DNA from: Verticillium longisporum
Lineage: Eukaryota > Ascomycota > Sordariomycetes > Glomerellales > Plectosphaerellaceae
Direction of reading: 5' to 3'
DNA: 64,000 nt
Assembly (NCBI GenBank): GCA_019188255.1
Contig: JAETXT010000010.1
Span: 1,488,001 to 1,552,000, forward strand
Part shown: positions 33,602-44,003 of the stretch, one piece after another
Position numbering within the stretch: position 1 is the first letter of the stretch
How the letters are laid out: every line of letters starts with the position of its first letter
Made by a program: the position numbers and the translations under genes
The notes under the pieces: generated by a model
The model's input: only the letters and a program-made list of their open reading frames with translations
What the model was told of the DNA's origin: nothing
The model's database searches: none

Positions 33602-35070
33602 TTACTGGTGCTTCCTGTCATCAAGGCTTGCATAGACAAACTCTTCAAACTTGGCCAAGAGCTTAACGGCCTGTTCATCTCCAGTCGGAACCAGTTGTGA
33701 AAGGTAAACACCAGCCACGCCGTTCTCGAGATCGATCCACTGCCACATGGCCAGTCAGCCAGGTGTTTCTCAGCTTTGCATGTAGGCAGACTTACCCAGT
33801 AGCAATTCGGCATCCCAGACCATGTCAAGGAACGAGCTGCTCGTCGGTTCGGAATGGCATCAAGATTGATGAGGCCGCCGAGTCCAAAGTTTACAGAGAC
33901 GTTGGCAGGGACGGTGTTGAAAACTGCGTTGAGGTAGGATGACGAATAGCCTTCTCGACTTTCGAGTCCACCGACGCTTTCCAGCTGCGGCTGAAACATA
34001 GCCTTCACGGTCGCTGGTTGTAGAAGCTTCCCGCTCAGAATGCCCTGGTAGATGTTGAGCAGCGCGCTCACTGTGGCATATAACCCTCCGCCGCCGAGAT
34101 CCTCGTTGATTTGTGCCGGCCACAGGGGCTTTTCTGGCCTGCGGAGGGTTTCGCCATGTCGCTCCCACTGATTCACCAATCGAGGTTGCAAGTCTTCGCG
34201 AGTTTCCATGTGGAAGGTGATGTCTTTGGTGGAGACGGGGTCAAAAATATGACGCTTCATAAAGTCACCCAGTCTCATGGAAGTTACTCGTTCGACCTTT
34301 GCAACATGCTCGTTAGTTTTCGACAACAACCTGCAGGGACAATTAGTTCTACCATAAGGCCTGCCCAGTCTACGCCTGGGGAGTATATCCAGCGGCTGCC
34401 CGGCTCGAACACCAGAAGCGTGAAGAACTTTTCCTTCTACATCCCGCAGTCAATGGCTGTAAATATACAATTTTCGGGCTCACTTACAACGGAGTGCGGG
34501 TTCCGGGGTTCCACGGTGGGGAGCTGGGCATAGCGCGTCAAGAGGGGCTCCATGAACGTATAAGTCATGCCGCTCGAGTGAGTAAGGAGGTGTCTGGGAA
34601 ATCAATCTATGGTAAGTATTTTTGTGATGCCATGGCGTTTGGGCGAATGACTTGCCGCAGGGTGATGGCCTTCTCAGAAGGCCTGAGAAAGGGGACGTCA
34701 TTTTCATCGAAGCCTGTAAGAATCTGAGGGTTTTCCCATTCCGGTAAGATTTTTGAAACATCCGCATCGAGGTCCAACAGTCCCTTCTCCACGCATTGCA
34801 TCACAGCAACGGTAGTCACGAGCTTCGTAGCCGAGGCGATAAGGTGTACGGCATCTGTCTCCGTAATGTCGTCGACCTCCTCTCCGAATGCCTGAGAATA
34901 ACGGAATGAACCTAACAAGCCAATCGAATCAGCCTGGGTCGCATGGTTGATGCGCACTACGGCACGTTACCATCTCGATTTATAGCTCCAAGTGTGACTC
35001 GAGGAAGTGGCTGTTTAAGCCCCTCCTGGGGATGACGAAGTGATTCAACAATTTTTTCGAAAGACCCCAT
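33602..35070 (-). CDS. serine hydrolase / transesterase of the beta-lactamase (LovD/EstB) family
   Basis: Six exons (35070-34971, 34911-34656, 34593-34488, 34436-34353, 34296-33796, 33739-33602) give 394 residues, the family length. The catalytic S-x-x-K is SATK in LIASATKLVTTVAVMQC; the Tyr partner is in WIYSPGVDWAG; LTHSSGMTY and LTWSGMPNCYWWID are further hallmarks. Intron 2 must use a GC donor: GCAAGT at 34655-34650 joined to the CAG before 34593 restores ITLRHLLTHSSG, while the only GT nearby gives the wrong frame. The acceptor of exon 4 could lie three bases later. Fungal relatives act as esterases or acyltransferases in secondary metabolism (LovD type) or as general esterases; the substrate is not evident. 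A 10-bp tandem repeat lies 90 bp upstream. Confidence 0.88.
34594..34655 (-). other. GC-AG intron inside the serine hydrolase gene
   Basis: 62-nt intron with donor GCAAGT and acceptor TTTCCCAG. Only this join keeps the conserved ITLRHLLTHSSG segment in frame (CG + A gives Arg). GC-AG introns are a small minority of fungal introns. Confidence 0.8.
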
Positions 35071-35160
35071 GGTTTAAAATCGACAGCATAAGACAGTAAG
35101 TAAGAGAGTGATGAAGGACTTACTTTGCAGTGGATGTCACTGGGCTTTATAGAACGGCGA

Positions 35161-35206
35161 TGTTAGTGCATGTTAGTGCATGTTAGTGCATGTTGGAGCA
35201 TGTTAG
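35161..35206. repeat. 10-bp tandem repeat, about 4.5 copies
   Basis: TGTTAGTGCA occurs three times, then TGTTGGAGCA, then TGTTAG. It lies 90 bp upstream of the serine hydrolase start and could sit in its promoter or 5' leader. Confidence 0.9.
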
Positions 35207-35968
35207 CTTGTGAAGCTCTCCGAAATGGGTACCATGGCAGACGCGCCAGGCTGGTGAGGTGGAGTGTATCTCGCGTGAAGACTGGCGAGACTTTGCATGC
35301 GAAATACTTCATACGTTCACGCAGATACATGGAGCACAGGCCAGATTTAATAAGCCACAACCCTCCGCTTGTAAAGGGCGTCAATCTTTTCCCTTCTTCG
35401 GTTTAATTTACTGCAGAGCCTGCTTTTGGGTATGGCCCGTACATCGAGACAGCTCCCAAGCTCACTAAGCTGAATGTAGACCTGGCCCGCTTCCGCTCCG
35501 GTGCTATTCCCTGGGTGCGCCTCGCGAGCACAGAAGATCCTCCCTGCAGAACTGACCACCAAGTGTGACACTGTTCTCTGGGGTCTTACATCCTTGTGCT
35601 GCGACAAGCCTATCTCTAGGCTATCAGTATGTCTGATAGCAACCGTTCTTGCATAGCCCGTCAAAAAGGCGGGGGAGGACGTGCGCAAACCCCTTGCCCG
35701 TTGGTCGAGATTCTCGGATTCGCTCAGCCAATTTCCCCTCCAAAATCCTACGACGCTCCGCAAGAGAGGGGAAAACCATTCATGTCAGGTATAAGGAGGA
35801 TGCAGGAGAGGCCATAGAGACATCTCAACAACTCGGATAGGTACCGACCTGCCTCACTTCCTGTCCGACTGATCATGATGCTGCTTGCGATGGGGGCTGC
35901 CCTCTCAGCTTTGTCCATCCTGAATGCTGTGATGCAGCCGATTGGGGTTGGGCCGAGGGGAGTCTGCC
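35207..35968. other. intergenic stretch, nothing recognised
   Basis: Overlapping short frames on both strands (e.g. 35347-35763 minus) without domains. Divergent promoter space for the serine hydrolase and the hydrolase pseudogene. Confidence 0.5.
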
Positions 35969-37349
35969 ATGATCATCTGCCGTCAGGCGTCACTCCTTGA
36001 CGGCGAATTGACCACGCGGCAGATTCACCCCAGCAGGAAGCTAGAGTGGCATAAATGTTTCGACTGCGCTGGACAATGCGAGGGCCGACTCGACTGTGCT
36101 CGTCTCGATGTAAGTGGGGGAGCGCCCTTTGGCGAATCCCTCTGGCCGTCTGACAGCTTCCAGGTGCCGATGGACTGGACCAATACTAGCCATGGCCGAC
36201 GGGTGGTTCTGGCGATCACCCGATTGCCCGCTGTGAACAAGACGGACTATCGTGGGCCTGTCCTCATGAACCCTGGTGTAAGTTCCTCAAATTGTCACCG
36301 GATTCGTTAGGGCGCTGGAGGATCTGGCAATTACGTGCTGCGACTCTAAGGCAAGTATATGCAAAGCGTTGTTGGTGATAACCATGCATGGAACTCAACT
36401 GAGATCTCGGACCAGGATCTCGTCTCATTTGACCCCCGCGGCGGTAAGTGCGAGATTCGACTCAAACCTTAGCGAGTCCGCCGACAAGAACAGTTGGCGC
36501 GTCGACTCCCCGCTACCAGTGCTTCGACCGCCCGTCAGACATGGCGGCCTAGGACGCTCAGGACCCGGGCACAATCGACGCGGACCGACCCCTGAGCCTC
36601 GCCCCCCTCGTGTACGCCCGGGTCAAAGCCTATTCCTCCCTGTACGAGCGGCAGGTACAGAAGACGGGCCTCGCCCAGAACTCGGGCACGACCTACATCG
36701 CCCGCGACATGCTCGAGATTGTCAACAAGGGGGATTCGGCGTCTCCTGACCTCAAGCTCTGGGGCTTCAGCGACGGCACGATCATTGGCGGCGTCTTCGC
36801 CGCCATGTTTCCAGACCGCGTGGAGCGCATCCTCAGCGACGCCAACGCTAGCTAGTACCTGGAGTGGTTCCAGGGCGGGGAACGGCAGTTTCTCGATTCG
36901 GCCGAGGAAGTCATGGACGCTTTCTATTCCTACTGCCACAAAGCGGGATCGGAACGATGTTTAATCTTTGACGAATCGCCGGCAGCGATTGAAAACTGGT
37001 TTGATACCCTGTTCGAGACGCTGAGGAGGCCCCGGCGCCGGCGGAGTCGTGCGAGGCACCCGTGTCGCCGTTCGAGCATTTGGAGGGCATGACACCCGAC
37101 GCGTATCCCATCATGCGCTGCGCTGATCGGCAGCAGGGCAGCAATCATACTCTCAAGGAGCTTATGCTGAATGCACGAGATCTGATGGACTGGGGTCCTT
37201 CGGTTGTGGAAATGATGAAGCATACTTTCCTCGCCTCTCCGTCTACATGCACGGAAAGATATGTCATTGAGCATATCCAGGATGGAACGCTCCTAGAAAG
37301 AGGGACAGAGTGCGCGGCAAACTCGGAGCCTTTCTGGCCCGTGGTCTGA
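35969..37349 (+). pseudogene. TAP-like alpha/beta hydrolase (peptidase S33 type) with three in-frame stops
   Basis: Pieces in order: LEWHKCFDCAG...LDCARLD, a clean 54-nt intron (GTAAGT...TTCCAG, about 36112-36165), VPMDWTN...GPVLMNPG, a second intron (GTAAGT...GTTAG, about 36279-36310), GAGGSGNYVLRL, then DQDLVSFDPRG, a third intron, GVSTPRYQCFDRPSD, and LKLWGFSDGTIIGG with the nucleophile elbow. This is the layout of secreted tripeptidyl-aminopeptidase-like hydrolases. The frame is stopped by TAA at 36347-36349 and TAG at 36550-36552 and 36853-36855, and a frame slip near 37025-37060 separates the C-terminal part ending at 37349. Each stop is one C-to-T change away from a Gln codon. Splice sites are still good, so decay seems recent. 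The start at 35969 is tentative. Confidence 0.75.
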
Positions 37350-37739
37350 GGATGAACCATGTGCAAGCTGCAGTGTGATGGCGACCTTGGTTCATGCGAG
37401 AGACACGAATTGGCGTGTATCCGTGGAAGGGTGTGTGATGGTTGAGCCCCGTTCCAATGTGATGTGCTACAGGCGGTGGCTTCGGTTATATGCTCGTGGG
37501 CTGTGGCGGTCATCGGCTATATGGCTTACCCGCCAGCACTGTGCGCTTGGGTTCATAGTGCCACTATGACGCTTGACGTCAAGGGTGCAAGACCATTCAT
37601 TATAAGGGCGAGCCGTGCAATTCATTGACCATCTTTTGCCTGGACGTCCATCATACATTGACTGCATATTTATCGACAAGCACCAGAGAGAGACTTGCAT
37701 TGATTTCTTCAGCTTGAGATTTTGATTGATCTGTCAGAG
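37350..37739. other. intergenic, promoter of acyl-CoA dehydrogenase
   Basis: No coding evidence. Confidence 0.5.
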
Positions 37740-39056
37740 ATGTCGCGACGGCTTGCTCAACGGCTCTGGCGCATGAGTCAACCATCAGCGCTCTCATCAC
37801 TCAGAATATCGCCATCGCCATGTGCCCCAAGGCTGTCAACATGTCACTTCTCAACGTCCAACGCTAGAAGAATCATGGGCATGGCAGGCTTCACAGAGAA
37901 CCAGCTCATGGTTCGCGAGGCCGTCGGACAGATCTGCGCCGGGTTTCCAAACACGTACTGGCAGGAGCGCGACCAGACGGAGACGGACCCGAAAGAATTC
38001 CACGCCGCGCTGGCCAAGGACGGCTGGCTGGGCATCGCATTACCGGAATCCCTCGGTGGCTCAGGCCTCGGCATCTCCGAAGCGACCATGATGATGCAGA
38101 CAATTACCGAGTCCGGCGCCGGCATGGCGGGGGCGCAGTCTATCCACGCCAACGTGTACGCGACGCAGCCGCTGGCGAGGTTCGGGTCGCAGGAGCAGCT
38201 CGAGACAACTATTCCCAACATTGTATCGGGCAAGTGGCGCGTGTGCTTTGGCGTGACGGAGCCCAACGCGGGCCTCGACACGAATAGCCTGATGACGACG
38301 GCGAAGAAGGTTGATGACGGGTCGTACAGCGTCTCGGGGCAAAAGATCTGGATCACGTGTGCGCAGGTGGCGTCCAAGATGATCCTCCTCGCGCGCACAG
38401 GGCCTCAGGCTCTTTCGCTCTTCTCCATCGACATTGACAGAGAAGCCAAGGGCGTCGACATGCGCAGGATCAAGAAGATGGGTGGACGAGCCGTCGATGC
38501 CAACGAAGTCTTCTTCGACAACTACCACATCCCGGCCGACGCGCTCATAGGAGAGGAGGGCAAGGGATTCAATATGATCTTGCATGGGATGAATGCTGAG
38601 CGGTGCCTGCTGGCGGGCGAGGCTCTCGGGTTGGGCTATGCGGCGCTGACGAGGGCGGCGACGTATGCTCGCGAGCGGGTGGTGTTCGGCCGGCCGATCG
38701 GTATGAATCAAGGGGTGGCCCATCCGCTGGCGGATGCGTATATGCAGCTGGAGGCGGCGAAGCTGGTGACGTACCATGCAGCGCGTCTCTATGATACCAG
38801 CAGCAAGACGGATTCGTCGATCCAGGCTCACGAGGTGGGCATCGCGGCAAATAGCGCCAAGTACCTGGCGGCAGAGGCAGCATTCGCGGCATGCGAACGG
38901 GCCGTCCTGGCACATGGCGGGATGGGCTATGCCATGGAATACGATGTTGAGAGATGGTTGCGAGAGTGCATGGTACCCAGGATCGCACCCGTCAGTCGAG
39001 AGATGATTCTAAATTTTATCAGCGAGAAGGTGCTGGAGCTGCCACGCAGCTATTGA
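37740..39056 (+). CDS. acyl-CoA dehydrogenase, probably mitochondrial
   Basis: Intronless, 438 residues. The Arg-rich, acid-free N-terminus (MSRRLAQRLWRMSQ, then about 35 residues with only basic charge) looks like a mitochondrial presequence; an ATG six codons upstream (37722) would add two acidic residues and is less likely. The FAD-dependent fold is shown by KDGWLGIALPESLGG, CFGVTEPNAGLDTNSLMTTA, ISGQKIWIT-like VSGQKIWITCAQVA, GFNMILHGMNAERCLLAGEALGL and the C-terminal LAHGGMGYAMEYDVERWLRECMVPRIAPVSREMILNF. It removes two hydrogens from an acyl-CoA and passes electrons to ETF. Chain length is not evident. A regulator and an HTD2-like hydratase follow on the same strand, which suggests one acyl-CoA degradation pathway. 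Confidence 0.92.
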   Translation: MSRRLAQRLWRMSQPSALSSLRISPSPCAPRLSTCHFSTSNARRIMGMAGFTENQLMVREAVGQICAGFPNTYWQERDQTETDPKEFHAALAKDGWLGIALPESLGGSGLGISEATMMMQTITESGAGMAGAQSIHANVYATQPLARFGSQEQLETTIPNIVSGKWRVCFGVTEPNAGLDTNSLMTTAKKVDDGSYSVSGQKIWITCAQVASKMILLARTGPQALSLFSIDIDREAKGVDMRRIKKMGGRAVDANEVFFDNYHIPADALIGEEGKGFNMILHGMNAERCLLAGEALGLGYAALTRAATYARERVVFGRPIGMNQGVAHPLADAYMQLEAAKLVTYHAARLYDTSSKTDSSIQAHEVGIAANSAKYLAAEAAFAACERAVLAHGGMGYAMEYDVERWLRECMVPRIAPVSREMILNFISEKVLELPRSY

Positions 39057-39450
39057 GGGATGCCGCTGTTGATACATACGCAAATAACAGGTGCTTGGAC
39101 GTCTTGATTTGGAGACTCGAAGGCGTGATCTTGACGATCAGAGGGATCGCAACTTGGAAGGCGAGAGAAGGTGCTAGGCATGAAGTCGTCGAAGGTACCT
39201 ACCTACCCGAACATGGGGATGAGGGGAAAGCATCCTCACGGTCTTCGCACAGTGTCACATCCCGGGGTGGAAGGCCCAAGGCGAGGTCAAGCCACAGTGC
39301 ATTCCTTGCGGGAAAAGCGCAGGGTCACTACCTTACTCCTCTAAATATTACACTGCACATGTTCAAGACCGCCATCTTCCTGTCGACCACCCTCCCCCAT
39401 GCGCACCAATCGTCCACTCATGGCGAGCATCATCTGTTCGGTGTGCGAAC
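39057..39450. other. intergenic, upstream of Zn2Cys6 gene
   Basis: No gene. Contains AGGTACCTACCTAC (39193-39206), one copy of the dispersed palindrome. Confidence 0.55.
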
Positions 39451-41896
39451 ATGGATCCGACTGTAACTGGCTCATATGCCTATGACAAGAAGTCTCGTGC
39501 GAAACATGCCTGTCGGGTGTGCAATTCAAGGCGAGTGCGCTGTAACGTCACCGAGATCTATCCCTGCTCCAACTGTGAGACTGCCGGCACGAAGTGCGAA
39601 GTCTTACCGTCCAAACGGGGCCGGTAAGCAATGTTACGCTGGTCTCTAGAAGCAAGACCTGATCATCCGCAGATACCCTCGTAAGAAGACGCGCCAAAAT
39701 AAGCACACGGGCTCCGGTGGCCAAGAGTCGGAAGCTGAAGCTGGAGCAGAAGCTGGAGCAGCGTCTGTTGCCCATAGCCCACATTCCACCACCCTTCCAC
39801 ACAGTCATGCCGCGAGTCTTGATCCCGTATCACCGTTAGGACCTGACGCCAGTGTGGCTGCAGACCCAGCGCCAGATCCTGGCGCAGACTTGGGTGACGA
39901 GAATGCGAATCGCGCATCGTCCACCTCGACACCAGGCAATCTGTTCTTTGGCGAATCAAATTTTCTTACGCTGGTGCCGGGCCGAACTCAGGCACATGGC
40001 GAACGCTTGTCGCAAGGCCGCGAACATGGCCAGAAAACCCGCTTCGTCTTCCCCACGCCCTCGACTCCTCAGTCGCAGACTGGAGGGGCATCGCCTGCGA
40101 GCATCGCCCACCTGAGTGCTGGCACGACTAGATACCTACGAGACGAAGGGGCACTCACCTTTCCCGACCCCAGAACCTACCTGCCAGCCCTCGAGGCGTA
40201 CTTCACCTGGTTCCATCCGTGCTTTCCTGTTCTCGACCATGCGGATTTCGCGCAGCAGGTCTCGGCCTCGGTGGTTTCGCCAATGCTGCTCCAAGCTGTC
40301 TTGTTTATTGGTGCTACGTATTGTGGCGATGACACTATCGCCATGATGGGCTTCAAGGACAGATCCGAGGCCAAATCGCTCCTGTACACACGAGCCCGAC
40401 TGCTGTTCCACGCCGATTGGGAGAAGGACGAGATCACTCTTTACAGTCCCTCTTTCTCCTCAGCTTCTGGCGGGGTGGGCCGTCGGACGTGAGGGATGTG
40501 CGGTATTGGCTTGGAGTCGTCATTAGCCTGGCCGAATCATACGGCTACCATCGATTGTAAGTTCAACATCGCAACACCTGGGGGCGTCTCCTCTGACATG
40601 GCACAGAACCAAATTCTCGACTAGAGACGTGAAAAGGTCACGTCTGAGAAGGAGGCTATGGTGGTCTATCTACGTTAGTATCTTGGTCCGTTACTTTTCC
40701 GATCCTCCTTGCTGACTTGTACAGGTCCGGGAACGGCAGTCTGCAGTTTCTCTAGGACTGCCAAGCAGGATACGAGATGAGGACTGTGACATTGAGCCCT
40801 TGAGTCCGACAGACCTTGAATCTGAACTGCTAACACCAGAGGTGTTGAGCCTTGGTGTCTATACCGCCGAGCATGTTGTTTACGCGACCAAAATGGTCGA
40901 AATCGCAAGGCTACGTGAGCATCCCCTACCTCCACCGGCAGACGGAAAGGCTGATACATGACCTCGTTTAGTTGGCAGGATCATCGACTTGCACTATGTG
41001 CCCGGAAAGCGTCCGTCCACATCAGAGCAGGTGAAAAGCCTGGACACGTCTCTAGAAACCTGGAAGAAAAGCTTACCGGACGATGTAAGAGAGGATGCCG
41101 ACGAAGGAGGGTCCTCGGTGTGGGCCTCTCTCCTCCACCTATCTTATAAGTACGTCTTTTGGTAGTGCCATGGTACCTCGTCCGAAAATGCTTACGTTCT
41201 TCGCAGTCATTTGAAGATTCTGATCCACAGGGACGACTTCCTGGGTTCCGTGGCGCCAGAACCAGGCAACAAAATCGTGGTCACCGCCGCCTGCCGCATA
41301 AGTCGCATTGCCGAAGACATGCTTTCTCAGGGGACGCTTCGCTATGGCCAGATGCACTTGTACGTCCATCTCCCATTCTAAGTCATAGACTTACTGACCA
41401 AGCGCATAGGATCACGAGCGTCTTCGCAGCCCTATGCATCCACGTCATCTGTATCAGAAGAGGGGTCGATGTCTCGCGACGGATAGCTGAGACACGCGCT
41501 CAAATGTGCCTCCTTGGCCTCAAAGAGATACAGAAATACTGGAGGATCAACATCAACGTGCTCGACCTTTTCCTCCAGTATCTTGATGAATCGATTGCCA
41601 AGAGGCTTCACGGCGATCAACACGAGACCTCTCTTCATAGTTCGACAATTGTTGATGCTGTCAACCCAGTAGACTCGGTCGTCGACACGGCAGACTCAGG
41701 TGCAAGGGCTCCGACTTCTGATGCAGAACCCGATAATCTGGCGCAGATTCGCCCCCCCGAATCTTACGAGGACCCCTACTTCGCCCTGCTCAACGGCTGG
41801 GATGGTGATCATTCGCTGGCGGACATTGGCCTGTTTTTGCAGTCGGATGATTTCATGCAGGCTGAGGGTCTTACATTCCTTGAAAGATCGCTCTGA
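39451..41896 (+). pseudogene. Zn2Cys6 transcription factor (cutinase-factor-1-beta-like), seven exons, broken by a 1-nt deletion
   Basis: Exons 39451-39623, 39673-40556, 40607-40673, 40725-40914, 40972-41149, 41207-41359 and 41410-41896 all have correct splice sites and phases. Only exon 2 is one base short: after EKDEITL (about 40440) the frame must shift by one to continue as QSLFLLSFWRGG, the normal core of the fungal_trans (MHR) domain. As it stands, translation ends at 40492. The N-terminal cluster CRVCNSRRVRC...CSNCETAGTKC has spacing C-x2-C-x6-C-x7-C-x2-C-x6-C, and RYPRKK follows as in the Ctf1 group that regulates cutinase and fatty-acid genes. About 710 residues would be expected. 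It lies between acyl-CoA dehydrogenase and hydratase genes and may have controlled them. A base-call error is a serious alternative. Confidence 0.8.
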
Positions 41897-42194
41897 ACAC
41901 TTGAGTTGGCACATTGGGCTTGCATTCATTTGGGGTGGGTTTGGTAGGGCGCTGGGACACGCTCTGGGCTGGCCCCTTGAATGGGGCTCGCTAACGAGGG
42001 CGCTGGATCCATTCGGCTATTTGGCCTCTGATCAAGTAGCCGAGCAGTCAGCAACCTCACCAACTCGCAGCTCCTCGAGCAGCCCCAAACAGCGCTTAGG
42101 CAAGGGAAGGAAAATATAGTTCATTAAGAATTGACGACAACTTTGGTGCCTTACTCTAGGCCCTCTCTGAATTATCAACCTTCTCATTCTCATC

Positions 42195-43303
42195 ATGCAC
42201 TTTGCTGGGCGCATGGCCCGACGTATCGCGCATTCGGCCGCCTGTGGAATGCCCCGCTTCCTATCGTCGATGGTCGATCGTCCTGTCCAGAAGAAAACGG
42301 CCTCTGAAGCAGCTTTGCGACTGCTCGAAAGCTTTGCGGACAAAACCGTCACATGCCGACAGGTAGTCGATGGAAACCAGCTGCAAAAGCTGAGTCTGAC
42401 GCTTGGCAGGCGACGACTGGCACGAGATCTTGACGTCTCCATCTCCGCACCCCCTACCGGAACACCGTTGCCGCACGGTTATCATCTTGTGTACTTTACG
42501 CCAAATGGTATAGAGGGCGAGTTGGGTGCTGATGGCACAGACAAAACCTTCAATGCGCCGGCGCCATTCAGTCGGCGAATGTGGGCTGGTGGAAAGATGA
42601 CGTGGCCAGCACGAGAGCAACCCATCCGCGTGGGTGACGAAGTTGAAGAGCGGACGAGGCTATTGAGCGCCACGGCGAAAACGAGTCGGCGAGGCGAAGA
42701 TATGGTCCTAGTGGATGTTGAAAAGGAGTTTTGGGGGCCCAACGGGCTGGCTCTCGTTGACCGGCGGTCTTGGATCTTTCGGCCAGAGATCAATCCGGAG
42801 GCCACAATCGCTGTTCCACAGCCAAAAGCTCTCAGGATCAAGGATCTCGTACGCGGGCCGTCAACGTGTGAAGATATTGCTTACGAACATGATGGTATGT
42901 TTAGACTGCTGATCCAAACGCACGACTCTGACGGCGTCTGACAGCACCCCCTCTCCGCCGGTTATCATGGTCATCTGTTGGCCTCTTCCGCTTCTCAGCC
43001 TTGACTTTCAATGGCCACATGATTCACTATAACCAGGAATGGACCAGAGATGTGGAAGGTCATCCTGGTGCGGTTGTTCACGGACCTCTCAATCTTATCA
43101 GCATGCTCGATTACTGGCGAGATGTTCATGGCAAAGGGCAAAGCCCACGGGAGATTGCCTACAGAGCCCTGTCGCCGATTTACGCGGGCGAGACATATGA
43201 CATCCGAACGGTGGGCGAGCGCGGCCCAGGAGATGATAAAGGCTGGGACATATCTGTTGAAAAGGGGGGAACCATATGCATGAAGGCACAGATTCTGGGT
43301 TAA
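42195..43303 (+). CDS. mitochondrial HTD2-like (hotdog) hydratase, mesaconyl-CoA hydratase/3-hydroxyacyl-thioester dehydratase family
   Basis: Two exons (42195-42894, 42945-43303; 50-nt intron, TCTGACAG acceptor end) give 352 residues. The N-terminus (MHFAGRMARRIAHSAACGMPRFLSS) has a mitochondrial presequence look. The family is recognised from the N-terminal hotdog part (GTPLPHGYHLVYFTP, RRMWAGGKMTWP, IRVGDEVEERTRLLSATAKTSR) and the C-terminal hotdog part with the catalytic segment FSALTFNGHMIHYNQEWTRDVEGHPGAVVHGPL, where the conserved Asn-x-His-x-Ile-His-Tyr motif sits. Relatives dehydrate 3-hydroxyacyl-thioesters in mitochondrial fatty-acid synthesis (Htd2) or hydrate mesaconyl-CoA and related C5/C4 acids. 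With the acyl-CoA dehydrogenase 3 kb upstream, a role in degrading a branched or dicarboxylic acyl-CoA is plausible (inference). Confidence 0.85.
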
Positions 43304-43448
43304 TCATTTGGTGCACATTTGATGACCGCCAAAGAAAAAGGTTAATCGCGAAGTGCCACCAGTCCTAAGACTCCCTCAAGGACGACATGCTGGTCCTTCT
43401 CGCCTGCCATCGAATCATTTCTCGTATCACGGTACAAATGAGCGTCCC

Positions 43449-44003
43449 TCACAGCGGCAGATTTTCCCACTTGCTGTTATACCGCACACCGCTGAGCTTG
43501 AAGAGCTGCGTGATCGGGCACCGCCTTTCGACCTCCGACGCGAACCTCTTGAAATCCGCAGCCTCATCTCCGCCCTCGATATCCGTCTGCACCTGGACCT
43601 TGAGATCCACGCTCTCCCAGTTCGGGTTCCCCTGCTCGCCGCCCACGAGCACAGCCGTCGGCAGCACGCCCTCGAGCGACACGTCCCACTTGCCAAGCTT
43701 GACGCCATGGTCCTTGGCGACTATGCCGCCGGTCACCTGGTTGCAGGACGTCAGGCTAGCGAGGGAGTACGAGACCGGCGACGGCGCCGAGTCCTCGCCG
43801 CCCAGCGTCGTGTAGGTGTCTGTCGTGAATGAGTATGGCTTTCCCTGGATGGTGACGTACTATTTCGCGCCTGAGCCTTGGCCGTTGATCTGAAGGGCGA
43901 TGGATTGATTAAGAGGCCTCGACGTGGAGAGCAGACGACTGGTGACGGCCGGGCTCGATCGCGAGCAGCCTCGGGAGAGGCTGGAGAGGCGGTTGACAAA
44001 CAT
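43449..44003 (-). pseudogene. OsmC/Ohr-family peroxiredoxin with one in-frame TAG
   Basis: One uninterrupted frame from ATG 44003 to the stop at 43449 would code 184 residues but for TAG at codon 48 (43862-43860). Both redox cysteines are present: LTSCNQVTGGIVAKDHG and VERRCPITQLFKLSG; ESVDLKVQVQTD and YNSKWENLPL are also family-typical. The first 35 residues are Ser/Arg-rich without acids and look like a mitochondrial presequence, as in fungal OsmC proteins. These enzymes reduce organic hydroperoxides with thiols. The stop lies in the loop before VTIQGKPYSFTTDTY and could come from CAG by one C-to-T change. Apart from it nothing is damaged, so it may be a very recent null allele, a sequencing error, or a site of stop-codon readthrough. 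Confidence 0.8.

Noticed and set aside
34594..34655. GT donor at the CAAGTCATT site for intron 2 of the serine hydrolase
   Set aside because: It puts exon 3 out of frame; the GC donor restores the conserved motif.
40410..40446. Intron ending at TTTACAG to explain the frame break in the first damaged regulator
   Set aside because: No donor nearby that would spare the conserved segment; a 1-nt deletion is simpler.
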